A stretch of 64,000 bases of DNA from Anaerolentibacter hominis (GTDB lineage Bacteria > Bacillota > Clostridia > Lachnospirales > Lachnospiraceae): the NCBI RefSeq assembly GCF_032380675.1, contig NZ_JAWDIX010000001.1, positions 124,001 to 188,000 on the forward strand, given 5' to 3'. The stretch's first letter is position 1, and the number at the start of each line of letters is the position of its first letter. Positions 32,886 through 41,435 of the stretch are shown here, one piece after another. Both the position numbers and the translations under genes were made by a program. Below the pieces are notes generated by a model, which was given only the letters and a program-made list of their open reading frames with translations, made no database searches and was not told where the DNA came from.

Positions 32886-34310
32886 TCATGTGCGGATTTC
32901 ATCAGTCGTATTCAATGATTTTTCTTTGGGCAGCGTGACCAGGAATGTGGTGCCTTTTCCGGGCTCGCTTTCAATCCGAATAGTTCCATTATAGAAGTTA
33001 ACGATATGTTTGACAATAGAAAGGCCCAGTCCGGTCCCTCCCATTTTTTTGCTGCGCCCTTTATCCACACGGTAAAAACGTTCAAAAACCCTGACCTGAT
33101 CTTCTTGTGAGATGCCCATACCATCATCTGAAACAGAAATAAGAAGATTGCAGGCGTCCTCTCTGACCCGTACCCGGACGGAACCGCCCGGATGATTATA
33201 TTTAATGCCATTACTGATCAGATTGGACATCAGCTCCCTGATCTGCTGTAAATTTGCAAATATAGAAGCCTGAGAGCAGTCTACCGTTACGGTGATACCG
33301 CAGGCTTTTGCGAGAGGACTCAGGGAATCCACCACATCATCCAGCAAAACCGGCATACGGACCGGGGAGAAATCCACCTGTGTTTCCTTTGTCTCCAGCC
33401 TGGAAATCATCAGAATATCATTGATCAGGCCGGTCATGTTGCTGGCCTCCCGAATAATCCGACCCAGCGCATCCTTTTGTCCTTCCCTGCCGGGGATCAA
33501 ATCATTAGCCAGCAATTCCGCGTAGCCTTGAATGGACGTAATCGGAGTTTTCAGCTCATGCGACGCATTCGAAAAGAATTCCTGCCGTACCTTCTTTTCA
33601 AATTCCAGCTTGTCCAGGTAATCATTAATATCCTCTGCCATGGCAACGGTGGTGTCTGCGATGACATTGAATTCCTCATACCGGTATTTGCAGAAATGAA
33701 AGTCCGGCCGCCCGGTTTTCTGCGTTTTCATTTCCTCCGCAATCTCATTTAACGGCCTGGTGATATTTTTGGTAATGCCCACAGCCAGAATCATGGAAAC
33801 ACAAAAAGAAACAGCCACTCCCGCAGTCAGAATAGGCAGCAGCGCCCTGGCATAATCAGAAGACGCGGAAAAGGGAACCGCGATACGCAGGATGTATTTG
33901 CCATTGTCTGCAAGTCTGGCAACGTATAAAAGATTTTTATTTAAGGTGGAGGAACGGCGGGTAGAATAGCCGGTACCGGTTTCGATGGCTTCCCTTATCT
34001 CCTCCCTCTCCAGATGATTTTCCATGAGGGAAATCTGAGGGGCCTCCGTATCGGCATAAACCTTACCGGTCAGATCCAGCACAGTGACACGGCTGTCCTT
34101 TTCCAGGGCATTTTCCCCCAGCCTGTTGATCTGAGGCTGAAGTTCCTGCGCATAATCCAGAGAATAATCTACCGTACGAAGAATGGTTCCCATCGTCTCA
34201 ATATTTGTCTTAAGCAGATGATTACCTGTGACATAGTAAAAAACCGCACTGCATAACAGCAGTGCGAAGAGTAAAACAATTATAAACCGGGTAAAAATTG
34301 CTCTTTTCAT
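32886..34310 (-). CDS. phoR: PhoR-type sensor histidine kinase
   Basis: 474 residues. Membrane segments at about 7-28 and 158-180 enclose an extracytoplasmic sensor of ~130 residues; a HAMP-like linker is followed by HisKA with FFSNASHELKTPIT (phospho-acceptor H251) and an HATPase with N-, G1- (DDGMGI) and G2-box (GGTGLGLSIV). The response regulator gene is 37 bp upstream on the same strand. The linked Na/Pi symporter with PhoU-like domain and the Pho-box-like array make phosphate the likely signal. The gene name is inferred from context. Confidence 0.85.
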   Translation of the reverse strand: MKRAIFTRFIIVLLFALLLCSAVFYYVTGNHLLKTNIETMGTILRTVDYSLDYAQELQPQINRLGENALEKDSRVTVLDLTGKVYADTEAPQISLMENHLEREEIREAIETGTGYSTRRSSTLNKNLLYVARLADNGKYILRIAVPFSASSDYARALLPILTAGVAVSFCVSMILAVGITKNITRPLNEIAEEMKTQKTGRPDFHFCKYRYEEFNVIADTTVAMAEDINDYLDKLEFEKKVRQEFFSNASHELKTPITSIQGYAELLANDLIPGREGQKDALGRIIREASNMTGLINDILMISRLETKETQVDFSPVRMPVLLDDVVDSLSPLAKACGITVTVDCSQASIFANLQQIRELMSNLISNGIKYNHPGGSVRVRVREDACNLLISVSDDGMGISQEDQVRVFERFYRVDKGRSKKMGGTGLGLSIVKHIVNFYNGTIRIESEPGKGTTFLVTLPKEKSLNTTDEIRT

Positions 34311-34347
34311 CTTGCGGCTACCCCTTTTTCATCTTATGGATCACATT

Positions 34348-35037
34348 TTAATCTTTGTCATACAGAAAACGGTATCCTACACTGCGGATCGTTTTAATGT
34401 ACTCGGATGCCTCCGGGCCAAGTTTCTGGCGGAGCGTTTTAATATGAATATCCAGTGTTCTGGTTTCCACACTGCAGTCAAAGCCCCATAATCTGTCCAG
34501 CAGTTCCTCCCTGGACACAACCCTTGCATGGTTCGTCATCAGGTAGTGAAGCAGTTCATATTCTTTATAGGTAAGCCCCACTGGCCTGTCGCCCACTAAG
34601 ACCTCCCGTGTATCGGTATTCACGGTCAAACTGTTCATGTTCAGAAGTGTTGGACGTTTTTTATATTTCTGAACACGTCTTAACAGGGAACGCACTCTGG
34701 CTGTCATTTCGAGCACGCCGAACGGCTTGGTGATATAATCATCTGCCCCGTTATCCAGACCGATTACCTTATCGTACTCCTTATCTTTGGCAGTTAACAC
34801 GATAATTGGAATATCTGCAGTGCCTGGCTTTTCCCGAAGAATGCGGATTGCTTCCAGACCATCCATCCCGGGCAGCATGATATCAAAAATCGCCAGATCC
34901 GGAATGGTCTTTTCCATTTCCTTCAGAGCCGGTTCTGCGGCTTCAAAATCCATAACATCAAATCCATAACTGGTCAGGGCCAGATGAATCATATCCCGGA
35001 TGTTTTCATCATCCTCTATTACAAATATTTTTTCCAT
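34348..35037 (-). CDS. phoB: PhoB/OmpR-type response regulator
   Basis: 229 residues. Receiver domain with acidic pocket EDD at 8-10, phospho-acceptor D52 and conserved lysine in TKPFG; C-terminal winged-helix OmpR domain (from about 130) with LTYKEYELLHYLM and YIKTIRSVGYRF. It pairs with the downstream PhoR-type kinase. The OmpR-type DNA-binding domain recognises tandem direct repeats about 11 bp apart, which fits the array at 37144-37183 upstream of the symporter gene. Confidence 0.9.
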   Translation of the reverse strand: MEKIFVIEDDENIRDMIHLALTSYGFDVMDFEAAEPALKEMEKTIPDLAIFDIMLPGMDGLEAIRILREKPGTADIPIIVLTAKDKEYDKVIGLDNGADDYITKPFGVLEMTARVRSLLRRVQKYKKRPTLLNMNSLTVNTDTREVLVGDRPVGLTYKEYELLHYLMTNHARVVSREELLDRLWGFDCSVETRTLDIHIKTLRQKLGPEASEYIKTIRSVGYRFLYDKD

Positions 35038-35095
35038 GTTGACTCCTTAAGGTGGGTTAGCTGCGTAATATTACGAATAATTTCTAAAATAAACA

Positions 35096-35270
35096 GGTCC
35101 CTTTTCCATTTACTGCGTAAATCGAAACAGCGTAAACGGGTCCCTTCTCAATTTACTACGTAAATCGAGAAGTAGCGTAAAAGGGTCCCTTCTCAATTTA
35201 CTGCGTAAATCGAAGCAGCGTAAACGGGTCCCTTCTCAATTTACTACGTAAATCGAGAAGTAGCGTAAAA
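35096..35270. repeat. Four-unit tandem repeat in A-B-A-B order
   Basis: Units begin GGTCCCTT at 35096, 35139, 35184 and 35227 and are 43, 45, 43 and 44 bp long. A units read TTTACTGCGTAAATCGA then CAGCGTAAAC; B units read TTTACTACGTAAATCGAGAAG then TAGCGTAAAA. B units form an internal hairpin (CTTCTC ... GAGAAG around TTTAC/GTAAA). Lies between the response regulator and symporter genes. Confidence 0.9.
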
Positions 35271-35291
35271 AAGTTACTTTGTAACTTTTTT
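35267..35291 (-). terminator. Terminator of the Na/Pi symporter gene
   Basis: Perfect 11-bp stem AAAAAAGTTAC / GTAACTTTTTT with a 3-nt loop, 7 bp beyond the stop on the minus strand, giving a T6 tract in the RNA. Confidence 0.75.
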
Positions 35292-35297
35292 ACTTTA

Positions 35298-36971
35298 TTA
35301 TAATTCACTTTGTACGTATTCTGCAATATTAAGTGAGTGATCCGAAACGCGTTCCAGGTTGGTGATGGCATCCAGGAAGATAATACCGCTTTCCGGCAGA
35401 CATTCATGGTTGGAGAGACGGAAGATATGGCGCTCTCTTAAATCGTCTTCCATATCATCCACTTCTTTTTCCGACTGCTGCACAATGGTAATGGCAGCCG
35501 CATCCATATCCTTTCTGGCTTTGATTGCATTTTCCAGACCCTGGAGTACCAGGCCGGAGATCTGATTCAGTTCTTCCGTAGCCATCATGGAGAAACGAAG
35601 ATCTTCATCAATTTTTGTTTTTGCAAGTTCAGCCAGGTTCTCACTGTGGTCACCGATTCGTTCCAGGTCATGAATCGTGTAGAACAGATCTTTAACCAGA
35701 GCATATTGATATTCGGTCAGGGACATATTATCAATCTGAACCAGATATTCCGTCAGCAGCTTTTCCAGCTGGTTGATTACCTGTTCGTTCCGAAGCACGC
35801 TGTCAACCAATTCAGGGCTGTTTTCCATGACGGAATCCACCGCGTCCTTGAAGTTACTATAGGTAATGCTGGCCATATGAATGACCTCCCGGTTGGCGGC
35901 CTCGATAGCAAAAGCAGGGGTTGGGGTATGGGTAACACGGGTATCCAGACGCCTTCTGACATCCGCAACAATATCTTCCGATTCCTGCGGTGCTTCTGCT
36001 GTTTTCTTGTCCTTTAAGAGTACGCCGGACAGCTTGACGAGACCTTTGGCAAACGGGAACAGAATAATAGTATTCGTAATGTTGAATATGGTATGGAAAA
36101 TTGAAATCTGTACCGTATTAATGGAGCCTGATGCCCAGGCCGGGTTAAATCGGAATATGATAAACATAATTAAGCCGAAGAAAACTGCTCCGAACACATT
36201 AAACAGCAGATGGATAACAGCAGCACGTTTTGCTGTTTTCTGTGCACCGGCACTGGAAATGAGTGCGGTCACACAGGTTCCGATATTCTGACCCAGGGTA
36301 ATAAATACGGCTGAATTCCAGTTGACAATACCGTTTAAAGCCAGAGTCTGTAAAATACCCACAGAAGCGGAAGAACTCTGAATGATAGCGGTTACTACCG
36401 CACCGGTTAAAATACCCAGAATCGGATTGCTGCCCAGTACACGGAACGCATTCACAAAAATCTCAGAATCACGATATGGTTTAATTGCGGAAGACATTAA
36501 AGAAAGACCGATAAACAGCACACCGAAACCGATTAGAATCTCACCAATCTGCCGGCTCTTCGGCTTCTTCGTAAAAATGAGGCAGAATGCGCCGATTCCC
36601 ACAATCAGCGGCGCCAGAAAATCAGGGCTTAAAACCTGACTCCATTCACTCATGGAAACGATCCAGGCGGTAATGGTTGTACCAATATTGGCGCCCATAA
36701 TTACGCCTACAGCCTGAGTCAGGTTCATAATACCGGCATTGACAAAGCCGACAATCATAACAGTAGTAGCAGAAGAACTCTGAATGATAGCAGTAATCAG
36801 AGCGCCGACAATAACGGCAAGAAAACGGTTGTTGGTAAGAAAACCCATCAGGCGTTTCATCTTATTTCCGGCAGATTTCTGCAGACCATCCGCCATGGTA
36901 TTCATACCATACAAAAACAGACCCAGGCCTCCGATAAAACTGAAGAGCGTTTTCAAAAGCTCAATTGACAT
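35298..36971 (-). CDS. Na/Pi cotransporter with C-terminal PhoU-like domain
   Basis: 557 residues. Two inverted QSSSA repeats (AIIQSSSATTV near 62 and AIIQSSSASVG near 195) are the hallmark of the NptA/YjbB Na/Pi family, with about eight membrane segments to residue ~310. The cytoplasmic C-terminus (about 345-557) is a PhoU-like helical domain with two D/E-xRIxDHSxN motifs (LERIGDHSENLAE, LERVSDHSLNIAE). It would import phosphate with sodium or export it. An 11-bp-period repeat array lies about 170 bp upstream, consistent with Pho control. Confidence 0.9.
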   Translation of the reverse strand: MSIELLKTLFSFIGGLGLFLYGMNTMADGLQKSAGNKMKRLMGFLTNNRFLAVIVGALITAIIQSSSATTVMIVGFVNAGIMNLTQAVGVIMGANIGTTITAWIVSMSEWSQVLSPDFLAPLIVGIGAFCLIFTKKPKSRQIGEILIGFGVLFIGLSLMSSAIKPYRDSEIFVNAFRVLGSNPILGILTGAVVTAIIQSSSASVGILQTLALNGIVNWNSAVFITLGQNIGTCVTALISSAGAQKTAKRAAVIHLLFNVFGAVFFGLIMFIIFRFNPAWASGSINTVQISIFHTIFNITNTIILFPFAKGLVKLSGVLLKDKKTAEAPQESEDIVADVRRRLDTRVTHTPTPAFAIEAANREVIHMASITYSNFKDAVDSVMENSPELVDSVLRNEQVINQLEKLLTEYLVQIDNMSLTEYQYALVKDLFYTIHDLERIGDHSENLAELAKTKIDEDLRFSMMATEELNQISGLVLQGLENAIKARKDMDAAAITIVQQSEKEVDDMEDDLRERHIFRLSNHECLPESGIIFLDAITNLERVSDHSLNIAEYVQSEL

Positions 36972-37143
36972 AACTGTAATTTCCTCCTTGTGTATACAAT
37001 GGCGGAATTCCGGCCGATCCGGGAAGAGAGAATAAGGAAAAACGGAATCAGGATCTATTCATGAAGTATCAGCGGTTCATCTTTCCTTTCGAGAAAGACT
37101 CCGTGCTTCCTTCTTCTATCTTCGCCTTTAAACGTCCAGATAA

Positions 37144-37183
37144 CTTAACCATTGTTTAATCATAATTTAACCCCAGTTTCATA
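37144..37183 (-). promoter_or_regulatory. Pho-box-like array, four 7-bp words with an 11-bp period
   Basis: On the plus strand, CTTAACC (37144), TTTAATC (37155), TTTAACC (37166) and TTTCATA (37177) are spaced exactly 11 bp start to start, leaving 4-bp gaps. This is the geometry of PhoB/PhoP sites. Upstream of the Na/Pi symporter gene and close to the phoBR genes. Confidence 0.5.
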
Positions 37184-37235
37184 GTAGCAATACCTTGTAA
37201 AGTCATCACGGGCATTATGTAAAATCTGGGTAAAA

Positions 37236-37440
37236 TTTCGAAGCTACGAGCCACATATAATCAGAGCGCGAAGCAGCTGCAAAGCTCGCTTTGCAAGCTG
37301 CTTCGCGCTCTGATTATGTACGGCGACAGCCGTAAGCGAGCAAGCATGAAATGCTTGCGTAGCTTATGTGGCGAGAAAAAGTCAGTACGCGGGCTTGCTT
37401 ATCAAGCCGTTTTTCCCTTTGATTATGTACGGCGACAGAT
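37236..37440. repeat. REP-like palindromic cluster
   Basis: A very long hairpin at 37257-37317 (21-bp perfect outer stem from ATAATCAGAGCGCG, plus an inner TGCAAAGC / GCTTTGCA stem). TGATTATGTACGGCGACAG occurs at 37311-37329 and again at 37420-37438, and smaller stems (GCAAGCAT / ATGCTTGC, GGCTTG / CAAGCC) lie between. No coding sequence is supported in 36972-37789 other than the riboswitch leader. Confidence 0.75.
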
Positions 37441-37505
37441 CAAAAATTGCGGCTCTTCCTGCTTTTAGCATAAACCAATTGCCAAAACCTATACCAGACT
37501 TCAAG

Positions 37506-37534
37506 TTGACATTTCCTTTCCCTGTGTTTATAAT
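37506..37534 (+). promoter_or_regulatory. Consensus promoter of the thiT transcript
   Basis: TTGACA (37506-37511), 17-bp spacer, TATAAT (37529-37534). The RNA starts near 37541 and runs through two small hairpins into the TPP riboswitch. Confidence 0.8.
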
Positions 37535-37624
37535 CAATTTGTGCAGGATTCCGGTGCCACGCCGGAATCAGCTTAAATTAACAAGACATCCCGGCAGACC
37601 GGGCTGTTTTAAAAATCAAATAGC

Positions 37625-37708
37625 GTAAGCTAGGGGCGCCCGTAGGGCTGAGACGAAAGATAGTCCCTCATTACTTGATCCGGATAATGCCGGCGTAAGG
37701 AAGCTAAT
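37625..37708 (+). ncRNA. TPP riboswitch (THI element)
   Basis: Contains the conserved core words of the thi-box: AGGGGCGCC, GGGCTGAGA, ACTTGATCCGGATAATGCCGG and CGTAAGGAAGC, in the right order and spacing. It senses thiamine pyrophosphate and here lies 82 bp ahead of thiT. The expression platform is the hairpin at 37757-37789. Confidence 0.93.
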
Positions 37709-37756
37709 GATAAGGTTTATAACCGGCCGCTACAGCGGTAAAGGTTCTTTCGTACC

Positions 37757-37789
37757 CCTCCTGCAATTCAAGTTGAAGGAGGTTTTTTT
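37757..37789 (+). terminator. Riboswitch terminator that contains the thiT ribosome binding site
   Basis: Stem CCTCCTgCAA / TTGaAGGAGG (37757-37766, 37773-37782) followed by seven T residues ending at the ATG (37790). The 3' arm GGAGG is also the Shine-Dalgarno sequence and the T tract its spacer. Confidence 0.75.
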
Positions 37790-38470
37790 ATGTGGTGGGA
37801 ATTTTTTGCAACAAAGTACACAAATGAATACCAGGAGGTCGTATATAGCCCGACAACAGCAGGTTATATCGCCATGGTTCTGGTTATGCTGGTATTTTTA
37901 TGTCTGGCCCTCTACTTCGGGAAAAAGAAGGCACAGAAATCCATAACGACAAAACAGCTGGTATTTTCAGCAATGGCAATGGCGCTGGCCATGGTTACGT
38001 CAAACTTGAAATTGTTTGACATGCCGATGGGCGGTTCCGTCACACTGTTCAGCATGTTTTTTATCTGCCTGATCGGTTATTGGTATGGCCTTAAGGCCGG
38101 ACTGATGACTGCGGTCGCCTATGGAATGCTGCAGCTTATCATTGATCCGTATATTTTAAGTATTCCGCAGCTGATCTGTGACTATCCGCTGGCTTTTGGC
38201 GCGTTGGGGCTTTCCGGTATTTTTTCCGATAAAAAGAATGGCCTGATGACCGGATATGCGGTGGGCATTCTGGGAAGGTTTTTCTTCTCCTTTTTATCCG
38301 GCGTCATCTTTTTTGGGTATTATGCCCCGGCGAGCATGAATCCGATGGTGTACTCCTTTTTGTATAATGGAGGATATATCGGAGCGGAAGCACTGCTTAC
38401 CCTGGTCGTACTGTTTATTCCGGCAGTGTCGAAAGCTGTCCGGCAGGTCAAGACGATTGCCCTGGCTTAA
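37790..38470 (+). CDS. thiT: Energy-coupled thiamine transporter ThiT
   Basis: 226 residues, six hydrophobic segments, no ATPase. The family signatures are VTSNLKLFDMPMGGSVTLFSM, YGLKAGLMTAVAYGMLQLIIDP and FLLDYPLAFGALGL-type LICDYPLAFGALGLSG. ThiT is the substrate-binding S component of an ECF transporter and needs the shared EcfA/EcfA'/EcfT module, which is not in the window. It is directly controlled by the TPP riboswitch upstream. Confidence 0.93.
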   Translation: MWWEFFATKYTNEYQEVVYSPTTAGYIAMVLVMLVFLCLALYFGKKKAQKSITTKQLVFSAMAMALAMVTSNLKLFDMPMGGSVTLFSMFFICLIGYWYGLKAGLMTAVAYGMLQLIIDPYILSIPQLICDYPLAFGALGLSGIFSDKKNGLMTGYAVGILGRFFFSFLSGVIFFGYYAPASMNPMVYSFLYNGGYIGAEALLTLVVLFIPAVSKAVRQVKTIALA

Positions 38471-38527
38471 GGTAGGAGCAATGGATGCGGAATCCTACCT
38501 CTGATATTTTAAACTGATATGTATAAA

Positions 38528-38556
38528 GGATGCTGCACATGCGGCGTCCTTTTTTT
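38528..38556 (+). terminator. Terminator after thiT
   Basis: Stem GGATGCTGC / GCGGCGTCC (38528-38536, 38541-38549; two G-U pairs) followed by seven T residues. Confidence 0.8.
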
Positions 38557-38722
38557 ATTACATGGGAAAGTTCTCCAAACTTTCCCATGTAATAAAAAAC
38601 CCTCCGGGGGATCGCACTGCGGCGGAAAGGAATTGCGTTGCCAGAGCAACCCGCCGCAGGCGGAGAATCCCGCAAGCGGGATTCTATGTTCTTACATAAG
38701 AAAGTTCTTCAAAGATTTGTTT
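38551..38722. repeat. Hairpin-rich intergenic element
   Basis: Starts with a perfect 22-bp inverted repeat (38551-38572 with 38578-38599), then hairpins GCGGCGG...CCGCCGC-like and GAATCCCGC / GCGGGATTC (38664-38683), and ends near an imperfect copy of its own beginning (TTACATAAGAAAGTTCTTCAAA against TTACATGGGAAAGTTCTCCAAA). No gene is supported in 38471-38851. Confidence 0.7.
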
Positions 38723-38851
38723 AGACACCTTAATCCTATAAAGCGACAAATTCTCAGGTTTATATCGTCAAGATGACCGGATTGTGATATACTAAATTCC
38801 GGGTTCATACGGGTGACGGGTAACGTATGTTGCGTTAAAGGAGGAGTCTGG

Positions 38852-39775
38852 ATGGAATATTCAATTTATGAACTCTTATGCTTCTTTATTATATATGCAT
38901 TTTTAGGCTGGTGCAGTGAGGTGGCGTTTGCAGCACTTCGAACAGGGAAGTTTGTAAACCGTGGATTTTTAAATGGGCCGGTCTGCCCGATTTACGGGTT
39001 TGGTGTGGTAATTGTGGTGATCTGCCTCACCCCATTGAAAGAGAACGTACTTCTACTGTTCATTGGAGCAGCACTGCTAACGTCCGCTCTGGAATTTGTT
39101 ACCGGCTTTGTCCTTGAGAAAGTATTTCATGATAAATGGTGGGACTATTCCGAACGGCCGTTTAACATAATGGGCTATGTTTGCCTGGAATTTTCGATCA
39201 TGTGGGGGCTGGCCTGTATTTTGATCATGGACGCGTTCCATCCGATCGTAACTAAATTTGTCAGAATGATTCCGTTCCGGCTTGGCGTGGTGCTGGCAGT
39301 AATCTGTCTGAGCGCATTCCTTGTGGATTGCCTGGTAACTGTCACTACGATTATGAAGCTGCAGAAGCATCTGCGGCTGTTGAATGAAATTTCCGGCCGT
39401 CTGAAAGTGATTTCGGATGCGATTGGTGAGAATATTTCGGATGGCGTTACGGAGAAAGTGGTTCCTGCTCTGGAAAATGCGAAAGAAAAGGGAGAGGAAT
39501 ATAAGCAGGAGCGCGCGGAGCGTTCGAGGGAGCATGAGGAAAGGCTTGAAACCTACCGCACGGACTGGGAAAATAAGAAGGCTCTTTATCGTCAGGAACT
39601 GGATGAACTTAAAGGTCGTTACCGTCATCTGACGAGTCAGAAGGTTTGGGGAAGAGAGCGTCTGCTCAATGCCTTTCCTAACCTGAAGAACGGAAAGGCG
39701 GGGCAGCTTTCAGATTCAATACATGATTATATGATGAAAATAAAAGCCTTTTTTGATAAGAAAGGATCTGTTTAA
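38852..39775 (+). CDS. Putative ABC-transporter-permease-like membrane protein (CmpB/PF06541 type)
   Basis: 307 residues from ATG 38852 (AAAGGAGGAG upstream). Five or six membrane segments in residues 1-170 with the family motifs FLGWCSEV, NRGFLNGPVCPIYGFG and KWWDYSERPFNIMGYVCLEFS. The C-terminal ~120 residues are highly charged and predicted coiled-coil (EKGEEYKQERAERSREHEER). The family is annotated as a putative ABC transporter permease, but no ATPase is linked here. TAATG overlap with the lysozyme gene. Confidence 0.75.
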   Translation: MEYSIYELLCFFIIYAFLGWCSEVAFAALRTGKFVNRGFLNGPVCPIYGFGVVIVVICLTPLKENVLLLFIGAALLTSALEFVTGFVLEKVFHDKWWDYSERPFNIMGYVCLEFSIMWGLACILIMDAFHPIVTKFVRMIPFRLGVVLAVICLSAFLVDCLVTVTTIMKLQKHLRLLNEISGRLKVISDAIGENISDGVTEKVVPALENAKEKGEEYKQERAERSREHEERLETYRTDWENKKALYRQELDELKGRYRHLTSQKVWGRERLLNAFPNLKNGKAGQLSDSIHDYMMKIKAFFDKKGSV

Positions 39776-40662
39776 TGAGGAAATGGATGTTGGTTGCCGC
39801 CGGCCTGGTTCTGCTGACCGGGTGCAGCCGCTTGCCGGAAGATGATTATGGATACAAAATTCAATCTGTAGAGATGGCCCCGGCGGATGTGGCAGAGACA
39901 AATATAGTCAGTGCGGCAAAGGCCGAGTACACCTATGTGGAAGATAAAAAGGGAGAAGAATACGCGGTTGAGATCAATCCGGAGCTTCCGCAAAGTTCGT
40001 TTGACCGCAGCAAATTGAAAAAGAAGAAAGAGTATTACTCTTACGGAAAGAAATCCGGCGTGGGTGTAGATGTATCTACCTTTCAAAATACAATAGACTG
40101 GAAAAAGGTGGCTGACTCCGGTATTGACTTTGCCATGATACGGTTGGGAATACGGGGCTACAAAACGGGACGGCTGGTATTGGATGATAATTTCAGGGAA
40201 AATATAAAGGGAGCAAAGAAAAATGGTCTGAGGACGGGCGTTTATTTTTTCTCTCAGGCAATTAGCCGGGAAGAGGCGGAGGAAGAAGCTGATTTTGTAC
40301 TGAAGGCTCTGAAAAAGTATAAGATTGACGGCCCGGTAGCGCTGGATTCGGAGCTGATAGACAGCAAGAATGCCAGGACCGGAGATTTGACCAGAGAGGA
40401 AAGAACGGATTTTTGTATCGCTTTCTGTGAAAGGATTGAGGAAGCCGGCTATACACCTATGATTTACGCAGATAAAGCACAGCTTCTGGCAGAGCTGGAT
40501 ACAGAAAGGCTTACTGACTACATGATCTGGTATTCCGACTTTGGGGATAAGCCGGATTATCCATATGAATTTGCCCTCTGGCAATATACGAACAAGGGGA
40601 AGGTTCCGGGGATTAAGGGAAATGTGGATCTGAATCTGTGGATGGAATTTAACGAAGAATAG
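39775..40662 (+). CDS. GH25 lysozyme-like lipoprotein
   Basis: 295 residues. Lipobox LLTGC with C17. After a ~75-residue linker the GH25 barrel begins at GVGVDVSTFQNTIDW, with catalytic acids expected in GVDVS (D) and in ALDSELID (the DxE position) and a late FALWQYTN strand. GH25 enzymes cut the beta-1,4 link between N-acetylmuramic acid and N-acetylglucosamine. Surface-anchored, probably for wall remodelling or spore germination. Overlaps the upstream membrane protein gene by 1 bp, suggesting a shared envelope role. Confidence 0.87.
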   Translation: MRKWMLVAAGLVLLTGCSRLPEDDYGYKIQSVEMAPADVAETNIVSAAKAEYTYVEDKKGEEYAVEINPELPQSSFDRSKLKKKKEYYSYGKKSGVGVDVSTFQNTIDWKKVADSGIDFAMIRLGIRGYKTGRLVLDDNFRENIKGAKKNGLRTGVYFFSQAISREEAEEEADFVLKALKKYKIDGPVALDSELIDSKNARTGDLTREERTDFCIAFCERIEEAGYTPMIYADKAQLLAELDTERLTDYMIWYSDFGDKPDYPYEFALWQYTNKGKVPGIKGNVDLNLWMEFNEE

Positions 40663-40676
40663 GCAGGGGATTTAGA

Positions 40677-41156
40677 GTGGTAAAAAGGTGTACGCTGGAG
40701 TCTCCGGCGGGACTGATTCTGATTGAGGAAACCGACGGGGAAGTAACCCGGATCGGATTTACAGAGGAGCAGATAAAGACGCCGGATCAGTCACCGGTTC
40801 TTCACGAGACGGTGAGAGAGCTTCTGGAATATTTTGAGGGAAACAGAAAAGAATTTGAACTGCCGCTGCACCCGTCAGGGACTGCATTTCAGAAAAAGGT
40901 TTGGGATGCTCTTAAGGAGATCCCTTACGGCGAAACCCGCTCCTATAAGGAAATTGCCCAGGCGATAGGCAACCCTAAAGCCTGCAGGGCTGTGGGTATG
41001 GCCAATCACAATAACCCCATCGGTATAGTAATACCATGTCATCGGGTGCTGGGGGCCAATGGTGCCCTAACCGGCTATGCAGGCGGTTTGGACAAGAAGG
41101 CTTCTTTGTTGTTTCTGGAACAAATGCACTGCGACAAATTAGGAGAAGAACGCTAA
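40677..41156 (+). CDS. ogt: Methylated-DNA-protein-cysteine methyltransferase
   Basis: 159 residues from GTG 40677. Motif IVIPCHRV gives the acceptor cysteine C121, with the helix-turn-helix RAVGMANHNNP just before it and GLDKKASLL after. It repairs O6-methylguanine in a single-turnover reaction. GCAGGGGATT upstream acts as RBS. The regulatory Ada domain is absent. Coupled to a small membrane protein gene 3 bp downstream. Confidence 0.94.
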   Translation: MVKRCTLESPAGLILIEETDGEVTRIGFTEEQIKTPDQSPVLHETVRELLEYFEGNRKEFELPLHPSGTAFQKKVWDALKEIPYGETRSYKEIAQAIGNPKACRAVGMANHNNPIGIVIPCHRVLGANGALTGYAGGLDKKASLLFLEQMHCDKLGEER

Positions 41157-41159
41157 AGA

Positions 41160-41435
41160 ATGTTTTCCGATAAGAAGAAAATAGTATTCTGGCTCTGTCT
41201 GGCCGCTGTGACTCTTGCAGGAGCCTTTGCCTTAAAGGAATATATTGTTCATAAAAATTCTATGCCTTACTGCAGTGAGTGGTATAATGAAAAGACGGAA
41301 TTGTTTGAATGTCCGGTAGCGGAGAATGAAGATTTATGGCAAAGTATGAGTATACAGGAGTGCATAGAGAGCCAGCAGATTCCTGTTGACATATTGCCGT
41401 GCTTAGGGGAACGACGTCATACACAGTATCAATAG
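41160..41435 (+). CDS. Small membrane-anchored hypothetical protein
   Basis: 91 residues with AGGAGAAG upstream. One hydrophobic segment (IVFWLCLAAVTLAGAFAL, residues about 8-25) suggests an N-terminal anchor with the rest outside. Two later cysteines (C55-like position in LFECPV and IQECIES) are noted. No family recognised. The last ~7 codons are part of the left arm of the transcription terminator at 41414-41459, an unusual overlap. Confidence 0.5.
   Translation: MFSDKKKIVFWLCLAAVTLAGAFALKEYIVHKNSMPYCSEWYNEKTELFECPVAENEDLWQSMSIQECIESQQIPVDILPCLGERRHTQYQ

Noticed and set aside
35096..35270. CRISPR array
   Set aside because: The units are contiguous 43-45 bp with no unique spacers, and no cas genes are in the window.
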